Both the position numbers and the translations under genes were made by a program. Positions 5,438-12,036 of a DNA stretch of 14,733 nucleotides are shown piece by piece. The notes below the pieces were generated by a model, which worked only from the letters and a program-made list of their open reading frames with translations, ran no database searches and was not told the origin of the DNA. Position 1 is the stretch's first letter. Each line of letters opens with the position of its first letter. The stretch is from an uncultured Collinsella sp. (GTDB taxonomy: Bacteria > Actinomycetota > Coriobacteriia > Coriobacteriales > Coriobacteriaceae): contig CAAECF010000115.1 in the NCBI GenBank assembly GCA_900754275.1, forward strand, positions 1 through 14,733, written 5' to 3'.

Positions 5438-7084
5438 CTATGCTTCATCCTTGCGATAGACGACGCGTCCGTTAAAGATCGTCGTCTCGACTTCGAGATC
5501 GCGAAGCGCCATCGGGTTCATTTCAAACGGATTGCCCGACAGGATGACGATATCGGCAAGCTTGCCGGCGGCAAGGCTGCCCAAACGGCGCTCAAAGCCC
5601 TCGACATATGCTGAGCCGAGCGTGTGCGCTTGCAGCGTCTCGCCGAGCGTCAGGGCATTCTCGCGGAAGTATCCCTCCGCCGGGTGCCCGTCAAACTCGC
5701 TACGCGTCACCGCAGCATACACGGTATCGATAGGATCGATTGACATCACCGCAGGCCAGTCAGTACCAAGCCCTAAGTGGATTCCGCCATCGGCCTCTTC
5801 CCTATAGCGCCACATGTGGCTCATGCGCTCTTCGCCAAGAGACTCCTCGTACACGCCCTGCCCAAGGCCTCCGATGGGATGCTGCGGCTGGACCGCAGCA
5901 TTAATGCCCAGGCGCTTCATGCGAGCAATATCCTCGAGCTTCAGGTTATCTGTATGCTCGATAGCAAAACGCGCCCCCTTGTTGCCGCACACCTCCTCGG
6001 CACGCTCGACGGCATCGATAATCATCGTGGCCGATGCGTCGCCGATGGCATGAATACGAACATCGAAGCCATTCTTGCTGGCCTCGAGCATCATGCGGTC
6101 AAGCGTCTCCTGGTTGCATGCTGGTTCGCCGCGAAAGTCCTTCCCCGTAGGAGCGTTAAGATACGGCTCATGCATGTAGGCCGTGTACGCCTCGGGACAG
6201 CCGTCCAAAATGTACTTGAGACCCGCCATTCGGACGCGCTCGCCGTGATGACGCACACGCAGGGCCTGCGACTCTGCCATCGGAGCGTCGAGCGCAGAAT
6301 AGTAGCTAATACGCAGCGTACTCAGGTCCTCGCTCGCCAGACGGTCATAGATGTCGTACACGCCGGGCGTGGTCACGCCCAAAGGATACATATCACCGAT
6401 CGAAGTTATGCCGAGCTTGTTGAACTTGCGCATCGACTTGAGCAACGACGCATCAAGGTCCGGTTTGTTGAGCACAACATCGAGCAAGATGTTCGTCGCC
6501 TGGGGCTCAGACAGAAAGCCATTGGGCTCGCCGTTGTCAAAGTGGCGGATAAGGCCACCTTCAGGCGTCGGGGTATTGCGATCAATACCAACCGCCCTAA
6601 GCGCGGCGGTATTGCACCACACCACGTGCATCGAAAAATCCGAAAGCACGATTGGGCGGTCGATATCGAGCGCATCGAGGCTGCGGCAATCAGGGTCAAT
6701 CGGGTTTTCCCATGCAGGCGAATACCAACCCTGGCCGTAAATCCACGGATTGTCAGGGTGTTCGGCAGCAAACTTTGCCACAGCATCCACGCAAGCCTGC
6801 TCACTCGGCAGGAACATCAGATCGCAACAGAAGTCTTCATCCTTCTGGATTGAACCAAGCGCAAAATGCATGTGTGAATCGTTGAATCCGGGCATGACCA
6901 GTTTGTTGCCGGCGTCAATAACCTCAGTATCGGGACCGATAAACGGCTGCACCTTGTCGGGAGAGCCCACGGCCACAATCTCGCTGCCGCGAACTGCAAC
7001 GCACCCAGCGCGAGGCTCAAGTTCCTCGGCCGTAAACAGCGCCGTCGTCTTAAGGACGATATCGGCGGGAACCACCGATTCCAT
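5438..7084 (-). CDS. YtcJ-like metal-dependent amidohydrolase
   Basis: Cytoplasmic hydrolase of the amidohydrolase superfamily (Amidohydro_3/YtcJ type), 548 residues, the usual length. These enzymes cleave amide or related C-N bonds with a divalent metal in a TIM barrel. Seen: PGFNDSHMHF (residues 65-74; metal ligands His71, His73), a Lys290 in GLKYILDG where a bridging lysine is expected, HAIGDA (345-350), AIEHTDN (374-380, His377), and GTDWPAV (440-446, Asp442). The complete metal set suggests an active enzyme. The C-terminus closes the small beta domain (AAGKLADIVIL, NGRVVYRKDEA). The substrate is not predictable: N-acyl amino acids, formamides and other amides are all known for the wider family. 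ATG at 7084 is two bases after the stop of the preceding MFS gene, and the ribosome site GGTGAG lies within that gene's end, so the two are coupled. Confidence 0.93.
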   Translation of the reverse strand: MESVVPADIVLKTTALFTAEELEPRAGCVAVRGSEIVAVGSPDKVQPFIGPDTEVIDAGNKLVMPGFNDSHMHFALGSIQKDEDFCCDLMFLPSEQACVDAVAKFAAEHPDNPWIYGQGWYSPAWENPIDPDCRSLDALDIDRPIVLSDFSMHVVWCNTAALRAVGIDRNTPTPEGGLIRHFDNGEPNGFLSEPQATNILLDVVLNKPDLDASLLKSMRKFNKLGITSIGDMYPLGVTTPGVYDIYDRLASEDLSTLRISYYSALDAPMAESQALRVRHHGERVRMAGLKYILDGCPEAYTAYMHEPYLNAPTGKDFRGEPACNQETLDRMMLEASKNGFDVRIHAIGDASATMIIDAVERAEEVCGNKGARFAIEHTDNLKLEDIARMKRLGINAAVQPQHPIGGLGQGVYEESLGEERMSHMWRYREEADGGIHLGLGTDWPAVMSIDPIDTVYAAVTRSEFDGHPAEGYFRENALTLGETLQAHTLGSAYVEGFERRLGSLAAGKLADIVILSGNPFEMNPMALRDLEVETTIFNGRVVYRKDEA

Positions 7085-7086
7085 GG

Positions 7087-8298
7087 CTACTCACCGTCCT
7101 TGGCGGCGGCAGCCTGCATGGCCTTGCGGCCGAGCTCGGGCAGGAAGAAAACCGGAACCACGGAAAGCAGGAAGCAGAGGCTCTCGAGACCCATGTTCAT
7201 AGTGTAATCGGCACCGGCAATGGCGGAGATACCGATAGGCAGGAAATAGCTCATGAGCAGGGAAATGGTGCCTACGATACCGCCAGCGGAGCCAGCATAC
7301 TTATCACCAATCTCGGGAAGGAGGACAGGCATGGACTGCATGATCGGGCCGTTGATGGCGGTAAAGAAGCCATTGATGACCAAAATCGTCCACAGAAGGA
7401 AACCAACCGGGGTGTACCACGTCACGAACATCGATATGGCACCGATGAGAGTAGTGACGATGAGAAAACCCTTGAACTTTCCAAGCTTATCGCAGAACGC
7501 AGGCCCAACGATGCAGCCGAAAAAGCTGCCAACGGTAACAATTGCGGCCATGAAACCAGCAGTGGCGACGTCTATGCCCTTGCCAAGCTGAAGCGCCTGA
7601 GGCAGGAAACCGGCATAGGCAGTGGTAGAGGCAAGTCCAAAACCGACGCCGATGGAGATTAGCCACACGCCAGGACTCTTGATAGCAACCTTGATGTAGT
7701 CGAGCACGGGCTCGGGCTCGGGGAGCGATTGCCCCTCGGGCACATCTCGGTCAAGCACAATCCAAAGAACCCAGGAAATGGTCATGACGACAGCAGCGAC
7801 CATATAAGAGTTAAAGACGCTGCCGAACAAGCCAGCGCAGATCTGAGCGACAACGATGGCAACGCACGAAGCCGCGTAGAACAAGCCCATGGCGAAACCA
7901 GTCTGTTCACGGAACCAGGTGCCGAGCACCTTGATGAGGTTGGCGTTGAGTGCCGAGATTCCCATGCCAATCAGGAACATCGATGTCATCTGCATCGTGA
8001 ACGAATCGAGCGTAAAGCAACGGAGAAAACCGCCGGCAACCGAAATTGCGGTGCAAACCGTGACAACTTTCTTAGAACCGATACGGTCACCAAGGGCACC
8101 CAGCGGAATTGAGAAGAAAACGGCGGTAAGCATAGGAACGAGGAACAGCATCGAAAAGCCGACGGTATCGATATTGAGCATAGGCATGACCTCGACGGCG
8201 AGTGCTGAGACCTGATACTGCATGTAGTTAGCCATAAAGCACAGCAAGCAAACGACTGAAACAATCGCCCAACGCCATGAAGGAAGCTTCTCTTCCAT
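7087..8298 (-). CDS. MFS transporter (first copy, promoter-proximal)
   Basis: Major facilitator superfamily permease of 403 residues with 12 predicted helices. Seen: an N-terminal cytoplasmic segment MEEKLPSWRW, then CFMANYMQYQVSAL in helix 1, the loop 2-3 signature LGALGDRIGSKKV (G-x3-D-R-x-G-x-K), MGLFYAAS, and in the C-half VLLPEIGDKYAGSAGGIVG. It is a paralogue of the MFS at 4233-5429. ATG at 8298 follows AAAGGAG by about six bases, a strong initiation site. It is the first gene of the minus-strand operon (MFS, amidohydrolase, MFS, small membrane protein) and diverges from the LuxR-type regulator across 201 bases, which suggests direct regulation by that protein. Likely roles are uptake of the hydrolase substrate or exchange of substrate for product; direction and substrate are inference. 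Confidence 0.93.
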   Translation of the reverse strand: MEEKLPSWRWAIVSVVCLLCFMANYMQYQVSALAVEVMPMLNIDTVGFSMLFLVPMLTAVFFSIPLGALGDRIGSKKVVTVCTAISVAGGFLRCFTLDSFTMQMTSMFLIGMGISALNANLIKVLGTWFREQTGFAMGLFYAASCVAIVVAQICAGLFGSVFNSYMVAAVVMTISWVLWIVLDRDVPEGQSLPEPEPVLDYIKVAIKSPGVWLISIGVGFGLASTTAYAGFLPQALQLGKGIDVATAGFMAAIVTVGSFFGCIVGPAFCDKLGKFKGFLIVTTLIGAISMFVTWYTPVGFLLWTILVINGFFTAINGPIMQSMPVLLPEIGDKYAGSAGGIVGTISLLMSYFLPIGISAIAGADYTMNMGLESLCFLLSVVPVFFLPELGRKAMQAAAAKDGE

Positions 8299-8363
8299 GA
8301 TGACTCCTTTAATAAGTCGGAATAATCAAACAGCTTGGAGAACCGGGCCCTGGCTCTTAGGTA

Positions 8364-8402
8364 TTCATATTTTGCGATTGGCCCCTCACCGAAACCATTC
8401 GG
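8364..8402 (-). promoter_or_regulatory. Candidate promoter and operator of the MFS-amidohydrolase operon
   Basis: On the minus strand TATGAA (8369-8364) can serve as a -10 box. A perfect dyad CCGAA-ACCA-TTCGG occupies 8389-8402, overlapping where the -35 would lie; the -35 itself matches consensus poorly. A weak -35 overlapped by a dyad is the pattern of a promoter that needs an activator, and the divergent LuxR-type regulator is the obvious candidate. A second, imperfect dyad (AGAACCGGGCCCTGGCTCT, 8339-8357) lies near the expected transcript start. Confidence 0.35.
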
Positions 8403-8410
8403 CTAACGGC

Positions 8411-8439
8411 TTATCATCATTCGAAAAAAGGAGTAGTAT
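8411..8439 (+). promoter_or_regulatory. Candidate promoter of the LuxR-type regulator
   Basis: TTATCA (8411-8416), 17 bases, then TAGTAT (8434-8439): each hexamer matches four of six consensus positions and the spacing is ideal. The predicted start near 8446 falls inside the first of two direct repeats CTACGCAA (8442-8449 and 8475-8482, 33 bases apart), which could be an autoregulatory site. Confidence 0.35.
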
Positions 8440-8499
8440 CTCTACGCAAATTAACTAAAATGCCAGCTAAACCACTACGCAATCTCATCGGAGGTCATC

Positions 8500-9282
8500 T
8501 TGAGCTTTTTGTCCGATTCTGAATGGCTCTGCTTAAACGATCTCGTGCTTTCGATTAATTCCATCGACAGCGACCGCGAGTTTCGCTCGACCGTCCTCAA
8601 AAAGCTGCGTTTTCTCATCCCCTACGAGTCGGCTGCATTTTTCCTGAGCGACCTTTCCAGGGATCTCGTATCCACCCCGCAAGAATGGAAAACGCGCGTC
8701 TTTCTTGACCCTCTTGGCATCGATGTCCCCGCTGGGATGCTCGAGCTCTACACCGAAAAGTACTGGCAGCAGGACATGATCGTCGCCCACCGCAATCTTA
8801 CGCGCTCGACGGTGCTGCGCGAGTCCGATCAGCTCAGCCCTGGCGATATCGACAGCAGTTATATGAAGGATTATCTTGGCGGCCGCCACGTCGTCAACGT
8901 CAGTTTCTTTAATGACGAGGGCTTTTTGGGATCGCTCAATCTTAATCGCAAGAAAGAAGAGGGCGACTTTAGCGATCGCGAAGTTCAAATCCTTGAGCTC
9001 ATCGAACCACACCTCACGAACCGACTATCAAAATGGCGTGTGCGCGCCGACCGCAGCTCGTCTGAAATCGTATTTGCTCACGACTACGACGTCTCAGCGC
9101 GCGAAATCGATGTGTGTCGTTGCGTGTTATCGGGCATGGACAACGCGGCCATCGCCGAAGAGCTCTCCATCAGCACTGGCACCGTTAAAAAGCATCTGGA
9201 GAACATCTTTCGAAAAACACAGGTCAACAGCCGCGTTGGGCTCATGGCGCTCCTTCAGCAGTACACGGCGCTCAAGCAGTAA
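8500..9282 (+). CDS. LuxR-family transcriptional regulator with GAF-like sensor domain
   Basis: DNA-binding regulator, 260 residues, cytoplasmic with no membrane helices. Residues about 8-175 look like a GAF-type ligand-sensing domain (FRSTVLKKLRFLIPYESAAFFL, then NVSFFNDEGFLGSLNLNR and FSDREVQILELIEPHL). Residues about 196-255 are a LuxR-type helix-turn-helix: VSAREIDVCRCVLSGMDN, then AAIAEELSISTGTVKKHLEN, then IFRKTQVNSRVGLM. There is no receiver domain with the phospho-acceptor pattern, so it is not an ordinary two-component regulator. TTG at 8500 follows GGAGG (8490-8494) by five bases. It diverges from the MFS-amidohydrolase operon and probably controls it; the ligand is unknown. Its stop lies only 24 bases from the stop of the converging ECF ATPase gene, with no clear terminator between them. 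Confidence 0.92.
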   Translation: MSFLSDSEWLCLNDLVLSINSIDSDREFRSTVLKKLRFLIPYESAAFFLSDLSRDLVSTPQEWKTRVFLDPLGIDVPAGMLELYTEKYWQQDMIVAHRNLTRSTVLRESDQLSPGDIDSSYMKDYLGGRHVVNVSFFNDEGFLGSLNLNRKKEEGDFSDREVQILELIEPHLTNRLSKWRVRADRSSSEIVFAHDYDVSAREIDVCRCVLSGMDNAAIAEELSISTGTVKKHLENIFRKTQVNSRVGLMALLQQYTALKQ

Positions 9283-9306
9283 GACCGTTCTCGCCCGCGA
9301 ACCCGC

Positions 9307-10950
9307 TCACGCCCTATAAAACACGTTGTCGGCAAAGAAGTCGGCCGGCGGCTCCATGCAGGCAATCTCGCCGTCAAACATCATGACGACGTCGTCGGCT
9401 ACCTGCTCGGCAAAGTCCAAATCGTGCGTAGCCATGATGACGGTGCCGCCAGCCTTCGCATGGTCACGCAGGGCGCGGGCAATGATGCGGCGGCTGAACA
9501 GGTCTAGACCCTTGGTGGGCTCATCGAGCAATAGCAGTTCGGGGCCGATTAGCAGCAGTTTTGCCAATGCAAGCAGTTGACGCTGCCCGCCCGAAAGATC
9601 GTACGGATGGCGTCCATCCAGACCCGACAACCCCAAGCTCGCCGCACGCTCCCGCGCCAAGTTCTCGTCATATCCGCAGGTCGAGGCCCATTCCATCAGC
9701 TCATCGCGAACCGTCTCGGCAACCAGCAATGCTTTGGGATTCTGAGGCAGCAGCGCCGCCGAGGCCGCTCCGCGCACCATGCGGCCGCGCTGCAGCTTGG
9801 CGGTCTTCGCCAGCACCGAGAGCATCGTCGACTTGCCGCAGCCGTTACCGCCAACAACCGCATGCACCGCACCGGCCGAAAACGACGCATCGAGCCCACG
9901 CAACACCCAGCCGGACGCTCGATCGTAGCGAAACCAGCCTTCCGACAGGGTGGTAGCCGACCCGCCGTGCATTTTTTGGAGTATTCTGCTTCCATCCGTG
10001 CGCGAGAAGGCTTCCGAGCCGTTCTCGAGCGACGTTTGCGCCACAAATTCGGACGATTTGTCCAATTCCGAACTTTTTTTCGCGCTCGATACGTCCCCGG
10101 GCGGCTCCAGAGAACCCAAATTGTCCTCACGCCTGCTGAATACTCCGTTTTTTGCACATCGGATGGCACCCCACCCCAACATGTCATCGGAAAACAGCGA
10201 TTCTCGGCGTCCCAAAGAAGACATATCCGCCACCTCGCGCACGCGACCGCCCTCAATCCGGTGCGTACACGTCGCATACTCGAGCATCGGCCGCGGCTGA
10301 TGCGTCGCCACAACAACCGTGCAGCCCAGCTCGCGATTCACACGAAACAGCGCGTGCAGGAAATTCTTCTCCGCAACCGGATCAAGCTGAGACGTGGGCT
10401 CGTCGAGCAGCAGCACGCGCGGGCGCAACGCCAGAACGGCCGCCAACGACAGCAACTGTTTGCGACCACCCGAAAGCGTGTCAGTATCGCGGTGAAGCCA
10501 ATCTTCCAGCCCAAAGAAATAGCTGGTCTCAGCTACGCGACGGCGCATCTCATCACGTGCTAGCCCCAAGTTTTCCAGGCCAAACGCCATCTCGTGCCAC
10601 ACGGTTTCGCACACGATCTGGTTCTCGGGATCCTGGAACACATAGCCCACGCGCTCCGCCGATGCCCGCACATCCATGTCGGCGACGGGCTCGCCCAGCA
10701 CGCGCAGCTCGCCGGAGCGCGTACCCGCCGGCGCGATCTCGGGCTTGAGCAGCGACAGCAGCGTCGACTTGCCCGAACCGGTACCGCCAACAAGCAGTGC
10801 AAACGCACCTTGGGAAACACGCCAATCAAGCCCCTCGAGCACCGGTGCCTCGGCCCCGGGATAGGCAAAACTAAGGCCTCGCACCTCAATCGCCGGCGCG
10901 GCCGAGCCATATGCCACACCCGCCGCCGAGCTCCTATCCAACCGAGCCAT
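9307..10950 (-). CDS. ECF transporter ATPase, two ABC domains fused in one chain
   Basis: Energises an energy-coupling-factor vitamin transporter from the cytoplasmic face. The 547-residue chain carries both ATPase domains. Domain 1: Walker A GGTGSGKST (55-63), Q-loop Gln106, signature LSGG (159-162), Walker B LLLDEP (180-185), His217. Domain 2: Walker A GGNGCGKST (367-375), Q-loop Gln403, LSGGQRQ (452-458), LLLLDEP (472-478), His509. Both sites look complete. ATG at 10950 overlaps the T-component stop by one base (TGATG), so they are translationally coupled. Odd: the interdomain linker (about residues 265-328) is Ser/Glu/Lys-rich, low in hydrophobic structure, and is encoded by a roughly 190-bp imperfect palindrome (see 9967-10157), as if a repeat had inserted in frame. 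The cognate S gene is not adjacent; the one at 2897-3595 is the only candidate in the window. Confidence 0.95.
   Translation of the reverse strand: MARLDRSSAAGVAYGSAAPAIEVRGLSFAYPGAEAPVLEGLDWRVSQGAFALLVGGTGSGKSTLLSLLKPEIAPAGTRSGELRVLGEPVADMDVRASAERVGYVFQDPENQIVCETVWHEMAFGLENLGLARDEMRRRVAETSYFFGLEDWLHRDTDTLSGGRKQLLSLAAVLALRPRVLLLDEPTSQLDPVAEKNFLHALFRVNRELGCTVVVATHQPRPMLEYATCTHRIEGGRVREVADMSSLGRRESLFSDDMLGWGAIRCAKNGVFSRREDNLGSLEPPGDVSSAKKSSELDKSSEFVAQTSLENGSEAFSRTDGSRILQKMHGGSATTLSEGWFRYDRASGWVLRGLDASFSAGAVHAVVGGNGCGKSTMLSVLAKTAKLQRGRMVRGAASAALLPQNPKALLVAETVRDELMEWASTCGYDENLARERAASLGLSGLDGRHPYDLSGGQRQLLALAKLLLIGPELLLLDEPTKGLDLFSRRIIARALRDHAKAGGTVIMATHDLDFAEQVADDVVMMFDGEIACMEPPADFFADNVFYRA
9967..10157. 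repeat. Imperfect palindromic element inside the ATPase linker
   Basis: Both ends carry the same inward pattern GTGCA-N6-GGAGTATTC-N-GC: 9967-9989 on the plus strand and 10157-10135 on the minus strand (16 of 16 specified bases match). Near the middle, TTCGGA (10048-10053) and TCCGAA (10067-10072) form a further dyad, nested with GGAC/GTCC (10051-10054/10060-10063). Intermediate blocks (GAGCCG, GACGT) also recur in inverted order. The whole stretch is an open reading frame on the minus strand and encodes ATPase residues 265-328. This resembles an in-frame palindromic repeat insertion; no transposase is present. Confidence 0.65.
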
Positions 10951-11837
10951 CAGCCAAACCTCTTCTCATCAATCGCGTGCGACGCGCAAGGCAGCATCAT
11001 CCAGGCAGCGTACACGACATAGCCCAGCCACGGCGCCGGCACCGATAGTTGCGGGTAAAACGAATACTGCATCGTCGCAGTCCACGCCACTGCCGTCGTG
11101 GCCATGCCAAACAGCGCAAGTCCAACCAGCGCGGCAACATCGCCGCGCCCCAGCCGATACCGCGCATACGTCGTTCGACGCGTCGCGGCGCCCCACCCAC
11201 GGGAGCGCATGGCGTCCGCACGCTCCAGCGAATCTTCCATGCCCCAGCCCATCAACACGCTCGACGCCCGCAGGCGCGATCGCACGGGATCGGTGGGCGC
11301 GCGGCCCGGCACATCAATCGCATCCTGCACCGCCAGCACCGTACGACCGCGGCGTAAAAACTGCGGGATAAGCCTCATGCACATCGAGATCATGAGCGCA
11401 ATCACCGGTGCGGCATTGCCCAGCAGCGCGAGCACCTTGTCGTATTCGAGCATCGACGCCGCGGCCTCAAACCACAGCACGCTCGCCACAAACAGCCCGC
11501 CCATGCACAGGCCGTATACCATGCTTTCCAGATACACCGCGCGCATGCCAATACGGAACAGCTCCGTCGAGCCCGAGGCGCTAAACAGCGGATTGACCAG
11601 CGCGATAATCAAAATCACCGGCAGCTGCCAGCGGAGTGCGCCCAGCGTGCGGGCAGCCCCGCGCGTCGCAAATCCATACGCCAGCCCGCCCGCAAGTGAC
11701 AGCGCAATCAGCACCGGCTGCATCGAGAACATGGTGAGCCCCAGCGTCAGCACCATGTAGAGGGCCGGCACAGCCGGATGCGACATCGAGAATGCCGCGA
11801 CGGGCTCGCCGCCAAACTCCTCTTGTATGTTGTCCAC
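10950..11837 (-). CDS. ecfT: ECF transporter T component (CbiQ/EcfT family)
   Basis: Transmembrane coupling subunit that links the S component to the ATPases. About 295 residues from the chosen start, with hydrophobic helices around residues 23-57, 70-83, 104-123 and 142-156, and two more near the C-terminus. Seen: the cytoplasmic coupling-helix motif ERADAMRSRGWG (205-216), which matches the Ala-Arg-Gly signature of the family. Start: an ATG-initiated open frame reaches 12008, but the extra N-terminal stretch is Arg-rich, unlike the family, and would run through the space needed for the glmU promoter. GTG at 11837 (or in-frame GTG 11843), both preceded by G-rich ribosome-site-like sequence, give a normal N-terminus. 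The region 11838-12036 holds no other gene; it should contain the divergent ecfT and glmU promoters, which I could not place. It overlaps the ATPase start by one base. Confidence 0.85.
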   Translation of the reverse strand: MDNIQEEFGGEPVAAFSMSHPAVPALYMVLTLGLTMFSMQPVLIALSLAGGLAYGFATRGAARTLGALRWQLPVILIIALVNPLFSASGSTELFRIGMRAVYLESMVYGLCMGGLFVASVLWFEAAASMLEYDKVLALLGNAAPVIALMISMCMRLIPQFLRRGRTVLAVQDAIDVPGRAPTDPVRSRLRASSVLMGWGMEDSLERADAMRSRGWGAATRRTTYARYRLGRGDVAALVGLALFGMATTAVAWTATMQYSFYPQLSVPAPWLGYVVYAAWMMLPCASHAIDEKRFG

Positions 11838-12036
11838 GGGCACCCCCGTCCCCTCGCTCAAACGACAGCTCCGCAGCACCGCCAACGCCGCACGCAAGCA
11901 GCGCAAACGCCACGCCGGCGGCACCGACATCGGCCGCCATGAGCCAATCGCTACGCGCTCAACATATGCCTGCGGTATCATATTGCGCCGTGTATCGTTT
12001 CCAAACACACGTCTCTATAACGTAACAGGAGATCAC

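Noticed and set aside
5777..6853. 358-codon plus-strand open frame inside the amidohydrolase region
   Set aside because: Basic, motif-free product opposite a complete enzyme with all metal ligands; no ribosome site.
9283..9306. Terminator between the converging regulator and ATPase genes
   Set aside because: The gap is 24 bases with only a weak imperfect hairpin and no T-run.
9967..10157. Insertion sequence
   Set aside because: The inverted ends resemble a mobile element, but there is no transposase and the host reading frame stays open, so a palindromic repeat is the better description.
9577..10563. 328-codon plus-strand open frame opposite the ECF ATPase
   Set aside because: Arg/Gln/His-rich shadow of the ATPase reading frame, including its linker repeat.
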